Shown piece after piece: positions 11,980 to 25,313 of a DNA stretch of 64,000 bases. How positions within the stretch are numbered: the first letter of the stretch is position 1; every line of letters starts with the position of its first letter. The notes under the pieces are model-generated. The model was not told the origin of the DNA. It was given only the letters and a program-made list of their open reading frames with translations, and ran no database searches. Position numbers and translations under genes: made by a program. Location: the NCBI GenBank assembly GCA_038380795.1, contig CM076268.1, positions 13,644,001-13,708,000 on the forward strand, in the 5' to 3' direction. Origin of the DNA: Pyrocephalus nanus. Lineage: Eukaryota; Chordata; Aves; Passeriformes; Tyrannidae.

Positions 11980-14319
11980 CTTAGTGTGTATATTAGTAAA
12001 AAAAAAACCAGGTTGTAAGCCTTCTTGGCTACTTTTCTAAGTAATCAGATAGACTGCACGTAGTAGCCTCTGTGACTGAAATATCCAAGTAATTCGTTGA
12101 TCATGCCCAAGTATTTATTTAGGGTTCACAGCTAGTTTTTAAATGATTGCCACTATAATTTGGAACCATTTTGAAATTTTCTAAATTGTGGCTGTATATA
12201 ATAAGATCAGCCATTGCCTCTTGCTTATCTTCTACAAAAATCCTTGTCATTTATTCTCTCAAAACAAAGGAAGCAACTCTTCATTCATCCAATAAAGCTG
12301 CATACCTTTTTACTCTTTCAGGAATATACCTTGCTCCTCTATCACGTCTTCAGAGTAATAAACTGTGCAGCAACCCTCTGATGTAGTCATAACATTTGAC
12401 CTTGCAAGAGAGTACGTTCCCTTGTGCAAATGAAGACAAACTAACACACTGATGTCGTGGTGGTTTTTCATTTAAAAAAAACCCCACACACACAAAAAAT
12501 TGGTGTGTAGGATAACACACCTCCATACAGTGCCTTCTTTTGGTAGAAGTCAGAAATTAGGATGGTTGTGTTGGGGGGATTGGGGTTGTCACCTTTGAAA
12601 TAATATGGGAGTGAATTTGGTGCTGCCTTAAGAAGCTATAAGTGGGAAAGAATCCATTCCATCCAGTGTATAAGGTGCTTTTAAAATCAATCTATTTCTA
12701 GAACCTAAATTGTCCTGGGACCAGCTCTTGATATAAAAATTCATAGAAACCTGTTTTTCTGAGTGTGGTAACTTCTTGCCATAGTGCTGTAGTGTTAGAA
12801 TTCACATTGGCCAGGTTGTTCTGTAAATTAAACAGTGACAGCTTCCCTCGGGGGAACAGCCAATGTATTTATGATGATGTGCTGATTACACAAAATACAC
12901 TGCAAGCAGAAAACAGCTGCAGAGAACAAACCTCTTAAAAGAATACAATTACAAATAGCACCCTCAGTATTTCTAGTGGTGAGAGCAAAATACAGCATGC
13001 TAATGCAGCCTTCTAGTTTGCTTCCAAAGAAGAAAAGAGATCTACAAAGAAGAGGCTGAAGTATAGATGAATGCACACATAGTGCCAATGTGGAGCAGCA
13101 TATAATCCTCTTCTGAAGGTGAAGGACAAGAACACACCTCAGGCCTGCTTTTTAGCTGTCCTTGTTTCTTAAAATTCCTGTGACTGCAACTCCAGCAGCA
13201 CTGGCTGGTGAGGCATTGGGGGCTCTCTGGCTTATCGACATTTTGACTGCTGTGGTTCATACCCTCTGTCCTGGTTAAAAGCTGAGATGTGATGAGATGA
13301 CGAATAAGTAGTTTGTGCTACCATTATGCCCATTGTGAGAAAGATTGTAGGAAATGCTGTGGAAGGAAAAAAATTCCCTGTTTTAAATCTGGCCTTTTTT
13401 CTGCTGCTAGTTAGTGCTTTGAGGGAACTTCTGGAAATGAATTTCAGTTGTTGTTTTGCACTAGACTGCAGTGTTTTGTTTTTAAAAGGTGTCTGTTTTG
13501 TATATGTAGGGCATAGTCTTGTTACAGTCCGGTTTAGTATCCAGTTCAGGATATGATAAAACTTGAAACAAAATGTTACTGGAAGATAGTGGGGGTGAGA
13601 CCGTGATCATAAACTCAGGACACAAACAGACCTCAGAAGAGAAAGAGGTCTTTTCTTCACCTGAAAGCAAAAATGAGAAGTAACTGGAATTGCTTTGTGT
13701 AGTGTGGCTGTATGCAAGACACAAGTGATAAGGACTGCTGTGGTGGGATTTTCTGTGAAGGCTTGTTGAAAATGAGGAAAATGTGGCAGTGGCAGCTCCC
13801 TCAGCTGCTAATGTCTCACTTTAGAGGGTTGCAAAAGAAAAAAAACTCTCCAGAACTCCAAAGCATATTCTTTTTATGTCTGAGAAAGTCTGTCACACTT
13901 AAATCTTTACAATACGACATTCTACTCATGGTCATGCCATGTATGTATGTGGGATAGTGCAAATACTGAGAATGCCTTTTCCATACACTTTTTTAGGGTC
14001 ACTGATGGAGAAGTATGATGCCTTTTAAAAGTCTGGAATTTCTTGTGTTTGGTGTCTTTATGTTCCAGGACTGTATCAATAAGACATCTTTCAAATACTG
14101 GCAAAAAATCTTCTGCTTAAAAAAATGTTGCTTTTTCAACAGACAGATCTTATTATAAAACAGATGTAGTAACAGCATTGGCACTCTAATTTGGAAGGAC
14201 TTTATTTACTTATTTACTTAAAAAGAAGTATCAGGCTTTCCACCTCTGGGTTGCTAGCATGTACTAATAGACTGTTATTCATCTGTCTGTATTTTCTTTA
14301 AATCGTTTTTGAGCCTCCC

Positions 14320-14720
14320 TGTGTTGTCCTGCTCTGCTGACATGTATCCCATGTGGCAAGAGGGAGTTTTGTATAATCACCCTGCTTTAATCAATAGAAT
14401 AATTGATAAACCAGATAAGATTTAAACTGATTACCTCCCCGAGTAGAACTCCCCGAGGGCCTTGGACTCTCTTAATTTTGACATGTATGTTGTGTACCCC
14501 GTGGATGAAGTGCAGTTTGAATTATCTGTTTTTATTTGCTTAATGACGGGGAGGGTGTTAAAGTCAAATGTTTAATTAACCCAGCAATGGGCTGCGCTGT
14601 CACTTACACACACATCCAGCTGATTGAGATATCTCACCGAGAATACTGAATAGGAATGATAATGTGGCACTGAGACGGAAGATTGCTTTTTCAATCCATT
14701 TGCTGGGTCACTGCTTTGAA
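14320..14720. promoter_or_regulatory. Enhancer-like conserved-element candidate
   Basis: The stretch is dense with developmental factor words. It has inverted ATCAAT/ATTGAT at 14390-14395 and 14402-14407, a perfect GATA site AGATAAGA at 14413-14420, and TTAATTAA at 14572-14579. A 9-bp direct repeat CTCCCCGAG occurs at 14435-14443 and 14449-14457. No repeat or coding frame explains it. Confidence 0.45.
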
Positions 14721-15400
14721 TGTCTTACTGGATGAAAGGCATTCAGCCTGGAAAAAAAATTCAGCATTTAAGTACATTTTGTTTTCCTGGCCCCTTTCCA
14801 CCAAGAAGTTAACTAAAACAGATATGCTGTAGGTTTAATAAGCCATTCATGTTGTAGCAAAAAAAGCTGCGACTACTGGATCTCAATAGGCAGTGATCTA
14901 GAGCTGTATAATGTCCTATAGGAACAAAATGTTTGCTAGCCCCAAGGTATCTGAAGGCAAGAATCTGTGTACATCTTTATCTTTCTTTCTTTGATTGCTT
15001 GACTACCCACCCCATTTGATGGTCTCCATAGCAAGTCCAACTCTTCTTCCTTACCCAGCACAGTGAAATTTATGAGAATATTTTGTAATTCCTTGCTCTA
15101 ATTCAATAAAATGGTGTTTCAGATTTGGAATTATTTTATAATAGTAGAACCTAACAGTGAGCTGTGAAATTTAAATGTTGCATGAGGGGCTGTTTTGTTA
15201 CCATGTTACCACATTTAAATTTGGTCCAGGCAAATCAGGAGGACCCAGGGATTTGTTTCTTGGGTGGCAGCTGTTAAAAGGCTGCGATGCTTGCTAGCTA
15301 CATGTTATAATGTGTAGTGCCTAATCTGTAACTTTCCATTCTTTTATTATAAGATTATAACATTTTTTTGCTTGATGTGATTGGGACATGTTTAGACTAC

Positions 15401-15403
<3 letters not shown>

Positions 15404-15437
<34 letters not shown>
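15404..15437. repeat. Poly-T run (34 nt)
   Basis: This is the longest homopolymer in the window, and its exact length is the base-call most likely to be unreliable. It could be a minus-strand poly-A tail, but no body was recognised. Confidence 0.95.
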
Positions 15438-15438
<1 letters not shown>

Positions 15439-18400
15439 TATCAACAATGAGATTTTTCAACAACACTGTATGAAAGTAAACACACCCTGTATTGAAAGTT
15501 AACTAAATCTGCTTCATAGTCCAGTGGTGAATGATTCTTCCTGTAATAAATGGAGCTTTGGAAGCTGGAAAAAGCACCAAAGCCTGCCTCTATGGACTAA
15601 TTACTACTGTGAGGCACATTGGGCAGGTGGAGCTGTATCACCCAAACTGCTCTGTGGTGACTCTGTAGGTACTTTGAACCTGTTCCATATTGAAAACCAA
15701 GTAGTTTGGGCTGCAAGGTCACCTGGCTCACACTGGCTAAGATGTAAAAATCTGGGTGCCTCCACGAACAGTGGCATACACAATATAATGTGAATTCACA
15801 TCAGTGTAACGCTACGAGGAGATCAATGATTAGCCATTTTTTTAAACAAGTGAGCTGCTTTCATTCACTGCTTTGTGGAGAAAATGTGCCTAAAAAGTTA
15901 ACATGGTGTGGGATACAGAATTTAGGATTGGTTCTCCCACGCCGTAATATTTCCTTTGGAGAGACAATTTCTGCTTCATACCTTTGTTTTGTATTTCATT
16001 TTTCCCTTTCCTGCAGTGAAAAATAGGAAGGAAAAACCAGCAAGAAAAGCATAAACAGGACAGTGAATTGAGCACGGTTTGGTTGATTTAGGTGTTTGGG
16101 AGTGAGAACACCACAGGCTCTAAGAAAGGGATGTGATGAGAAGTGGAGGTCTTTTTTGTCTGCTTGACAGGAAAGCTCAGGATGAGAGGTTTTGAAAAAA
16201 GAAAATTACAATAATAAGTGTAGGTGATGACCAGGGAGGAGAAGGGAAGGGGTTTTATAGTCAAACCAGTGACATGGCATTGGTTCTTTGAGGGAAGCAG
16301 TTATAAAAAGTTAGAAAATAATGCTTGAAGAAGAACATGAAATCTACAGCAAAACTAGACACTTTTACAACCCGTTTCTAGAAGCACTTGCAGCTCCTAT
16401 GCAGGTGAAGCCGCAATAAATATCGTACAAAGAAAGTTAAACTGTATCTAGAGAATTTTAATAAATAAAAAGTTTTTAAAAACTCTCGCTGGATCTGTTG
16501 GCTCTTGCTAACTCTTGTTAGTAATAGAAATACGTTTTTGACATCTATTTTGAATGTTGGCTTATATTCCAAGCCTGTAAAAGCTGACTTTGTCCTTTCC
16601 CCTACCTTACATGTAGGGGAAAGAAATCAAGGAGACATCTTATTCCAGCATACAAAAGCACTGATAAAAGCCTACAATTCACAGGCAGGGGAGGGAGGAA
16701 TCCTGTGAACTGAGAATGAGAGTGTATGATTTCAAAGTTTAGTACTTTAACGCCCTGGGATGAGTGTTGAAAATGAATTTTTGTGGAAGGAATGTAACAA
16801 AATGAAAGCAACAAAGAAGTGAAAGCCAAGCCTTGATTGTTTCTCTAAAAGGCTCCTGTTGCATGTAAAATCCCTCTTCCTGAAGTATGTGTGGCACAAT
16901 TCTGCAATCTGACAGAGAAATTTAACCCCAGCTGAAACTGTTTAAAGAAGAATTTGAGCATGAATTTAAAAGACTGGAGAAATTGTTAATGTTGTCCTGA
17001 AGAACAAAAATGGAAGAATACTGTTTTGTTCAATGTGGGGAGCAGATATGCAAGGATAAATCCCTAGGAAGAGGCAAGCCAAAGCACAGAGATAATAAGA
17101 CTCATAACAAGTCCTGACACCAGTCTTACATAAGTGGTCTAGTTGAATATTTGGAAGTATACCCATATTATGTGTATCATAAGGTTAATTGGATGTTTTC
17201 ATCCATGCTTTTTCTGGAATGTGTGCTTTCTGTTCCTTAAAAAGATGTAGATAGCTTTGAACTAATATAAAATCTTGGAGTACAAGATGTACTCTATAAA
17301 ATCATGCACAGAAAGTGCTAGCTATAAAAGCATATGTATACCTGTGAAGGTGCTGATCAATTTGTGCTGTTTAGGAAAGAAAATTCTGAAACAGACCCAG
17401 CTGTGAGAAAATGCAAGTAATAAAATTCAGCTAGAGGTCCTTGAGGCTTCTTAAGCTCTAACCTTGTTATGAGGAATGGGGAAGTCGAACTGCCTAATGC
17501 AGATGTCTGTGAGTTACAAAAATAACCAGATGTCCTGATTAGCAGAAGCAAATGTTCTTCCCTTAATCCACATGAAATTATATTCAAAGGCTCTCTGAAT
17601 GTAATGCGTGTGTAAATAAGGCACCAACATTGGAATAGAAAGGGCCATTGGCCAACTAGCTTGCAAGGCTTGAAAGCTTGAATATTAAAAGCAAATTTGC
17701 CACTGCCGACTGTCTTGAATTCACAGAACAGAAGTGTTAAGCAGGGCTGCTTCCCGGAAAACATGGAAAGGCTGTTCTCATTAGCCATATTTTCTTTCTG
17801 TCTCTACTGCTCTCATTTGAGAAATGTGTATGAAGTGAAGCTAGCTTTTTAAAATTCCCCTAAATGCTTGTTCCCAGCATCTGTATTTCTGTTTGTTTTT
17901 TTTTAACTACAACTAGATTTGTGCTGTTCGAAATGCATCTGTTCAACAGATCTTCGATGTTTGTGCTGGCTTTTGGTATTTTAACATTAAACTGAATTTA
18001 CTGTTTTAGTAATGCTGACTTCCCACGCCATTAAATTACTCTTTATAACCAACCAATAATTAATAAGTTAAATAACTTCATAAGAAGCTCTTCTTGGTAT
18101 TGTGGAGGTCCATTTTCAAGTGTCATTGTTTCGGAAATGTGTATTTTTCCAATTATTGATTTGAATGAAAAATAAGGAAAAATAGGAAGGATCCATTCTA
18201 GAGATGTGAAAACCAGAATCCTTTCTTGGTTTTGAACTGCAGAAAAGGTTGTTTAAACTTTTGTTACTGGTGGCAGCGTTAACATTGAGACAGACCAAAT
18301 TAGGACTTGTGTGAACATGTATATGTCCGGTTGGATTGATGTACTTTTCCATTTTCAGTGCTGTCAGAGCTCTAGGTTTAAGAATTTAGGTTATAGTAGG

Positions 18401-19597
18401 TATCTGAGCTGCTTGGGCATGAGTTTGAACTTCATTTATTTAAGCACCATGTAAATTTTCTGGGTGGGGGAGAAGTCCCTCTCATAGAGCATTTATTAAT
18501 ATATTGGAGGAGGGAAAAAAGCCAGGATTCTGTGCAGCTAACAAGGTAGTAGGTACATAAACAGGATAGACATCTGCATGCCAGTCTGCAAAGCAGATAC
18601 TGAACTGGAAGGTCCGTTTAGCTTATTCCCTTTCCTTTTTTGCTACCAGTCAGTGCAAGGCAGGCTGCGGTTTCTTTGCCCTCTCCTTCTGTCATTCTAA
18701 TGCTCAGCGTTAAACCCCTTGCAAAAGTACCATTTAACTTTAAACTTGTAAAAGCTGGGAAACTTGTCTGTGCCTTCATTCCGGGCTGAAGTCACCCCCT
18801 TGTGCCTACACATTGCAATTTATGGTGTTCTCTAAAAGGATCTAATCTTGGTGAACGTTCAGAGCAGCAAATGCCGAGGAGGAATGGGGTCTGATACTTA
18901 TCTCTGCATTTTCATTGCTGTGGATCTCCCTGTGTGTTACAGCTGTCATTTTTGTTTTATCTACTGAACAGCAGAGAATTGCCTTCAAACTTGCAGCTTT
19001 CATACTTATTCTTCTCAAAGAGCATTACCAGTGTTAAGGACTGCTTTTATATATTGTAGTGACTAGCCAAATAAGCATGAATTTGAATGTTTTGGGTCTT
19101 GTGATAGGAGAAAAAGGAGATGCTATCCTTAAATGGTTTTAGTGATCTTAGACACTTATTTTTTTTAACAGTAATACTGCTTCAGGCTGACACTGGCTAT
19201 GCCAGGATTCATCCTTGCACTGCTTGAAATGGCTGAGATATTTATAAACTGACAGACAGCATTTATAAAATGAGGATGCTGACAGTCCCTTAACGATAAC
19301 AATGGACTTGGACTCATCTATCACTTACAAAGGTTATTGGAAAGGGAACATAAGGCTTCTATGTGCCTCTAGTCTTACACTGGCACTTATTTCCACACAT
19401 TTCTCTCTCTCTTTTTCTCTTCCCTCTGTCCCCCTCCACTTTTCAGTCTACTCTGGCTGACATGGGCATCAGGCAATTACAGCTAATTTCTCCATAGCTT
19501 TACCCAGTGATTCTTTGTCCTATTTTCTGCAAGAAATTGGTGTGAAGTAGAAGACAACTAACTTTGCAGCATCTTGGGCTAACACCCCCTTTCTCTC

Positions 19598-19636
19598 AAA
19601 TTCCCTCTCCTAAACAAATTCCCTCTCCTAAACAAA
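19598..19636. repeat. Tandem duplication, 18-bp unit, two copies
   Basis: AAATTCCCTCTCCTAAAC occurs at 19598-19615 and is repeated exactly at 19616-19633, followed by AAA. This is a recent small tandem duplication. Confidence 0.95.
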
Positions 19637-20362
19637 AGGAACATCCTGACTTCTGGCAAGCTGCTGGCTTGAATTGGGAGAGAAGAGCAGTGTGCCCTGA
19701 CTGACAGACTTAACCTGGGGCTGGGCGGGGGTTAAACAGGCCTTCTGCTTCCTTTTTCTTTCATATAGCACCAGTCTGCAGGCAGAATGCTGATGTACCT
19801 ACTTTATTCAGTAACTCCCTCTTGACTGAGACAGTACCCTTCTGTCCTTGGTGAGGAGGACCAAGTGCAGTGCAGGGGCATTTCCAGGAACATGAAACAG
19901 GATGTCTGTTATCTTCAAGCTCTGATAAAATGCTGCATTCATTCAATGTACCTAGGAGCTTGAGGGTCAGGTTGTATCAACAGTTTGCATTGGAAAAGGG
20001 GAAGTGCACTATTTCATTGGTGTGCTAAAACATCTATTTTAATGTGGCAGCAGAAGTACTGAGACAGCTACGTCTGGCATCCAGTTTGCCCTTGAAACAT
20101 TTACTCTACTGTAACTGTTTGCACACTGTGTTCCCACTGTATTATTTGCTTAGAGACCTAAAATACCCAAGTAGATTTCCTACATGAGGTTGGATCTGCT
20201 GATACCAGTAAAAGCACACCCTGCCCAGGCTTCTGTTCGAACTGATATATACACACGCAATGGCTGGAGCAAGACTTGATTGGCTTGAGGGGGTCTATTT
20301 ATCAGGGAACTCGATTAAAATACAGACTGCACATGACATCAAATTTGTAATCATTTTTCCAC

Positions 20363-20382
20363 AGCAAGCAAGCAAGCAAGCA
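20363..20382. repeat. (AGCA)n tetranucleotide repeat
   Basis: About four to five AGCA/CAAG units lie just upstream of the 20.5-kb regulatory candidate. Confidence 0.9.
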
Positions 20383-20529
20383 TTTTCTGTATTGGATGCA
20401 GGTGTTTAAAGCAATAGTGTGTTTTAAGGGCCAGTGCAGCACAAATTCTGGCCTTTGGGATAAAGACAAGTGTTTTGCCTGCATAAACAATATATTATTT
20501 TTTTTTTCCCCTCCCCGAGGTCCACACAC

Positions 20530-21330
20530 ACCTAGTTTCCCTCAAGCTCATCATCTCTGTCAGGTTAATCAATAGGCACCGTATGGCAGAGGGTCAGTAA
20601 TCAGTGTCATCGTGCCTTTAAATCGTGTTGAAAATTTGCTTAAAGCCTGGGCCAATTAACATCGAGATGATGAATGGATGGGTAGATGGGAAGAGCCTGG
20701 CGCTCAGGGGCTTTGTGAGAAGGAGATGCTCAGCTGTTGAGCAGCAGACACCAGCGAATAAAATCAGCCATTCATGTGAGCTCAGTCCACCCACTCTTAA
20801 TGATAATGTCAATCTAGCAAAATATATACACATTGGAGTTGTCATGAGTTCATAAATCAAAGGAGTTTGTCAAAGGCATTCAGATTAACGAGGCAGCAGC
20901 AATAACAAGTCAAATTTGCATAGAGAATTGCCCGAATCTCAGTAAATTATGATCCTGTTTTTCATTTGATTATTTGCTAATGTCTCAAGAGGGAGAATGA
21001 TTATATTAGCATGCAAAATCTACTCCAGAAGTAGAAATCCGAGGTATAGCAGACCAGCACACGATGACAATTAATCAGTTTCTGCATACTAGCATAAACG
21101 CACAAGGCCCAGAAATGAACTCCTTTTTTATTATTATTTCTCCTTGCTACTGATCCAAATGGTTCAGCTTGACAGAGACTTTATATTGCTTTAACAGTGT
21201 TCTGAATTGTGCCTGCAGGCAAGACATAGTTATGCAGCTATAACCAACCTATCCATCTGCCAACCAGATTGGAATTCTCCTATCCAAGGCTTCCATTAAC
21301 CCCCACTGACAGCTCCAAACAGGATTAAGA
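20530..21330. promoter_or_regulatory. Enhancer-like conserved-element cluster
   Basis: About 800 bp of repeat-free sequence contain TTAATCAATA at 20565-20574, TCF/LEF words ATCAAAGG at 20856-20863 and TCAAAGG at 20870-20876, a perfect POU octamer ATTTGCAT at 20914-20921, and a near-octamer ATGCAAAA at 21011-21018. Overlapping open frames on both strands near 20620-20860 are explained by low stop density and match no family. Confidence 0.5.
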
Positions 21331-23626
21331 ATTTGAAAGCATAAAAAATAGTTGTGCTCTTCACATAGACACACGCTTCTCCCCCACCCCCACCTCCACA
21401 CACTTGGAAAAAAGGCTGCGTCTGTACTCTTTTATAATTAGTGCAGGGCAGAACAGCATCAAAGAAAGCCTCCCCCAGTTGGCAGGGGTTTGATTTCCAC
21501 CACGACGAGCGAGGCGGTACTAAAGGTAGCTCTGCCCAATTGGTAGTCCCTGGGAGTGCATTTCTCTGTGTATTATATCTCGTTCCCAGCAGTGTTTTGC
21601 TGGGCTGTGTACACAAAATACTGCATGTCATCTCCCATCAAATGCTTCAGTCTGGGGATTTCGGATGCATTGTAGCATGTTGTGTTTAGTGGTGGAGGAG
21701 GCTTCATGGGGAGAGTTAAATAGTAATAATTTCGTAGTGGTCTTTAAGACAACCTGCCATGGAGTTATATTCTGTTAATTACAGGCTGAAGTTTTAAATG
21801 CAAATCAGATTTAAAAGGATCTCATTACGGGCAGTAGCCATTTTAGGAAAAAATGAGCAATGGAAGGCAAAGCCCCTTTGCAGGAATCTCCTGCTAGAGA
21901 GAAATTTTGAAGGTTACGAGAACTATGAGCTTGGGTTTTCTGGCTTCTCTTCCCAGTGCTTCCACTGTCATTGTGTGACCTTGGGCAAATGAAAACAAAT
22001 ATTTTACCTGTCTGTGGAAAGAGGGGATGATTTGGAGACTTCAGCATCTTATCTTGCCTGTATTTGTTCAGAAGGAGAGACCCCTGCGTGTAAGCACACT
22101 TTTGGCCAGCCTGGCTTTAGTCTATGGAAGAAGGCTTGCTTGTGGGATTTAAAAATCTTCCATGATGGAAGAGAGTTTGGATGGCTTTTCAGCTTTCCAT
22201 ATGCACTGGTTTTCTTCACTTCTTTCATCCTAACAAATTCCATCATTCGCCTACTACGTATCAGATACAGTCGCCGCAGATCTTTAATATTCCCAGTGAG
22301 TACACCCAACTTACCGTCTGGATACCAAATGCTTCTTTCCAGATCTGTGCCCGGGACATGCGTTTCAGTAACCACGAGAGGGTGCTCAGAGCGGTTCCTC
22401 CCTTTGTCTGCCTCTCCTATGGCCGAGAGCATTGCTGAAGTCCTGCTGAAGCAAACCTTATTCTGACCTCGCACATGTTTATCCCTCCTCCCACCTTGTT
22501 CAGCAAGGAGAAATATATAGATGTACCGTTTCAGTCGATTACGTTATGCTCTTCCCATGGCATGGCTAAGTGTTACCCTGTCAAGTGAAATTCACTTCCA
22601 TGCAGCTACAGTTAGTCCTGAAATATGCGGGGTCCTGTACCTGCACCTGGATTGATAGGTTTCCTATTCCTGAGAAATGAGCGGGAGTTACAAACATCTG
22701 TGCTTTTTCTTAAGTGTAATGCTTTCCAGTCATTCTGTCTTCACCAAGCGTAACTTACTTGCCGACAAAAGTGCATGAGCAGCGCTCCTCTTTAATAGTC
22801 TGCTATCAGAGCTGCTGCGTTGGTGCTGTAGAATGGTGAGACGCCAAGCTGTGAACCACCATATGCACTTGGCAGTCTTTGTCTGGTCTTTGTTCAGCCA
22901 ACCTCTTAGCCTTGCCACCTATAAAGATAATGAATGCAAAATGGTCCTCTGCTTGCTCTTAAAATTAGATGCTCAGCTTAAAGAAAAAGTAGATAACTTG
23001 ATGCTTTGCAGTAACTAGGAATTTCAAAATAAGGGCTGACAGTTCACCAGCAGTTCCTGCTTTTCGATGTTTTCTGAGGGAGGATCCTCAGTGGTTTTGA
23101 AAGGCAAGTTTTCACTGTTGTAGATAGATTATTTGGAAGCGGAAATTGTTCTGGCAGTTTTTGTAGGGAAGCGGGTGAGTGCTGAAAACGCATCCAGAAG
23201 TAGTAAACAACCCCTTCAGCTCCCCAACACAACAAAATACATTTCCCAGAAATGTATGGTAACTCATCTGAGGTTCTCATGTTTTCCACTCTTGGTCTTT
23301 TTTTTCTAAAGCACAAAAATTAAAATACTAACTGCAATTAACCACTTACAAAACTGAATTTCATGAGCAGAAAAGTACAGCTTTAATGTGTGACCTTCCT
23401 TTTTTTTATGTATGCGATTCTAACTTCTATGGTTTTACAATCACAGACCTTTCTAAGCTAGATTTAATGTAATAGCTTGGTCCTGACTGAGATCTCACGT
23501 GAAAACTTTTAAAAGCTGACCTCTTACAGCAATTTATCAGGCCTGTTTAGGATTGATTTCCATTATAAAACCCTGGTTACAGCATCCCACATGACATGGT
23601 GCCTTGTGAGTTCTATATCCTGTTTT

Positions 23627-23650
23627 AAAAAAAAAAAAAAAAAAAAAAAA
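23627..23650. repeat. Poly-A run (24 nt)
   Basis: The homopolymer follows TCCTGTTTT in intron 2. No parent retrocopy was recognised in the preceding sequence. Confidence 0.95.
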
Positions 23651-25235
23651 TTCAAAATCACTAGTAGGTCTGCAAACCTTGATTTACTCCTGACCAGTTT
23701 ATGGCATCCCAAGTGGGGTTTTATTATTGTGCTCCTCTCCCCACACCCCTTATCTGCCATTTCTCAGCAAACAGCTTCTGCCCCTGCCCTGTCTCCTGGC
23801 TGTGCTTTTCCTTCCCCTTTCCCAGACTCGTGGCCTGTGCTGCCCAGAGGGTGCCTGATCACGCAGCACTGCAGTGGGCACGCCGCGCTCTGCTCTGCTG
23901 ATGGCTTCCCGCAGCCTGTGTGCTCACTGCTGGCCCTGCGCTGCCACGCTGGCTGTTCGCAGGGCCCAGCTCCTCCTTTGCCAACAGATGCCACTGCTGT
24001 CTCCTGAGGTGCTGTGCTGGAAGCTGTCTCTGTGAGAAGCCAGGCAGAGCCGTGCTCAGCAAAGGACAGGTTATTTGGGGGACAGGTGCAGAATGCAAAC
24101 TTCTGCTGTAATAGACTCCTGAGCTTGCCTGCAAGTAACTGGAAAACCACCCTTTTCCTGGCAGAGCTCTCCCTAGGCAGTTTTTCTGTATCTCTTTAAA
24201 ACCTGTTTAGCTGCTCACTGCTGAATGCATGGGAATGTGGCCTAAGGCTAGGAATACTGTGGTGATCAAACTGATTTTAGATGTGTGTATGGGATTCCCC
24301 CAAAGCTGGCTGTCATTACTCTGTCAATGCAGTGGCTGAACCTGTGCAAAGAAATGCTGTCTTCCAGAGTAGCTGACTTTGGCAATGAGGTCAGGATTCT
24401 CCCCACCTATCCAGCAGTTCCTGACCAAACCTTTGCAACAGACTGTACATCCTAAGATAATTATAGCTTGTCTTTACTCTAAACCAAATGGTAATTGGTC
24501 TAATCGTGATGCTAGCAGGGCATAAGTTTCCTGGGTATATTTCTTACGCTGGAAAAACTCTTTTATTTCTTGTCCACTGTCTCCTGTCTTACTGATGTTA
24601 TTTTTTTGGAGGTGGCAGCTTACATTTTGGCATCAGTATTGTAAATGTATGTAGAGTCAGAGGGCAGGAGTGAAAACCATAGCTGTATTATCATACACTA
24701 CCTACACAATATTTGGGGTTTTTTTGCAAGGATCTCCTGAAAACCTCTTTTACAGTATCTATCATAATTTCTCTATGATTTATGGTGGCCAAGCAGACTC
24801 AGTGCAATTAATAATGGTTGGCAGATAAAAACATAGGGGCGCAGAGAACAACGATTGCACCCACTAACAACCTTTTGCTTTCAACAGGTTCCACTGTTTT
24901 AAGTCATTATTCTGGGGTTGAGGAGCACCGGTGTTGCCATGCTGATTCAACCATTATTTCAGCTTTTCAAAGTAGCTGTTATTAGAAGTTTAAGAGTAAA
25001 TCCCTAAAGCACAGGCTTCTTCAACAGATACTTGCACAGTGGTATGTTTCTGTATTGAGGAGGAGAAATTCTTTCTCTGCCATAACAAGCTGTTTGGCAT
25101 AAAAGTACAAGTTAGCCTCCGGTATGCGAATGTGTAAAATACTACAGCCTGTGTAGTAAAAATACTTTGTTTCTTTTCTCTTCGCAGAGTAATATTAGGG
25201 ATAAGAACTGAATTAAAGCTTACTTTCTTTCACAG

Positions 25236-25313
25236 AATTCCTCTGAGAGAGAAGACTGTAATAATGATGAGCCCCCTAGGAAGATCATTCCTGAGAAGAA
25301 TTCACTTAGACAG
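25236..25313 (+). CDS. BTRC: BTRC coding exon 3 (26 codons, cassette exon)
   Basis: The exon encodes NSSEREDCNNDEPPRKIIPE followed by KNSLRQ, matching human BTRC residues 53-78 apart from Asp where I recall Gly after CNN. It is a short, charged, probably disordered N-terminal segment. The acceptor is TTTCTTTCACAG (AG at 25234-25235) and the donor is CAG|GTATGTG, both good. Length is 78 nt, phase 0-0. A 579-residue human isoform is 26 residues shorter than the long form, as expected from skipping exactly this exon. The exon is too short for an ORF scan and was found from the protein string and splice signals. It lies 19.9 kb downstream of exon 2 and 12.2 kb upstream of exon 4. Confidence 0.96.

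Larger units (their letters stand above)
5341..25235 (+). other. BTRC: BTRC intron 2 (19.9 kb)
   Basis: The intron is bounded by the donor GTACTT at 5341 and the acceptor at 25235. It contains the intragenic CpG island and homeodomain site pair near 11.2 kb and conserved-element-like stretches at 9430-9830, 14320-14720 and 20530-21330. It also holds microsatellites at 11963 and 20363 and homopolymers at 15404-15437 and 23627-23650. I saw nothing beyond ordinary intronic sequence in about 5.4-9.4, 12-14.3, 15.5-20.2 and 24-25.2 kb. Confidence 0.9.

Noticed and set aside
17357..17788. 143-codon minus-strand open frame
   Set aside because: No recognisable domain, splice context or family; composition is that of ordinary intron.
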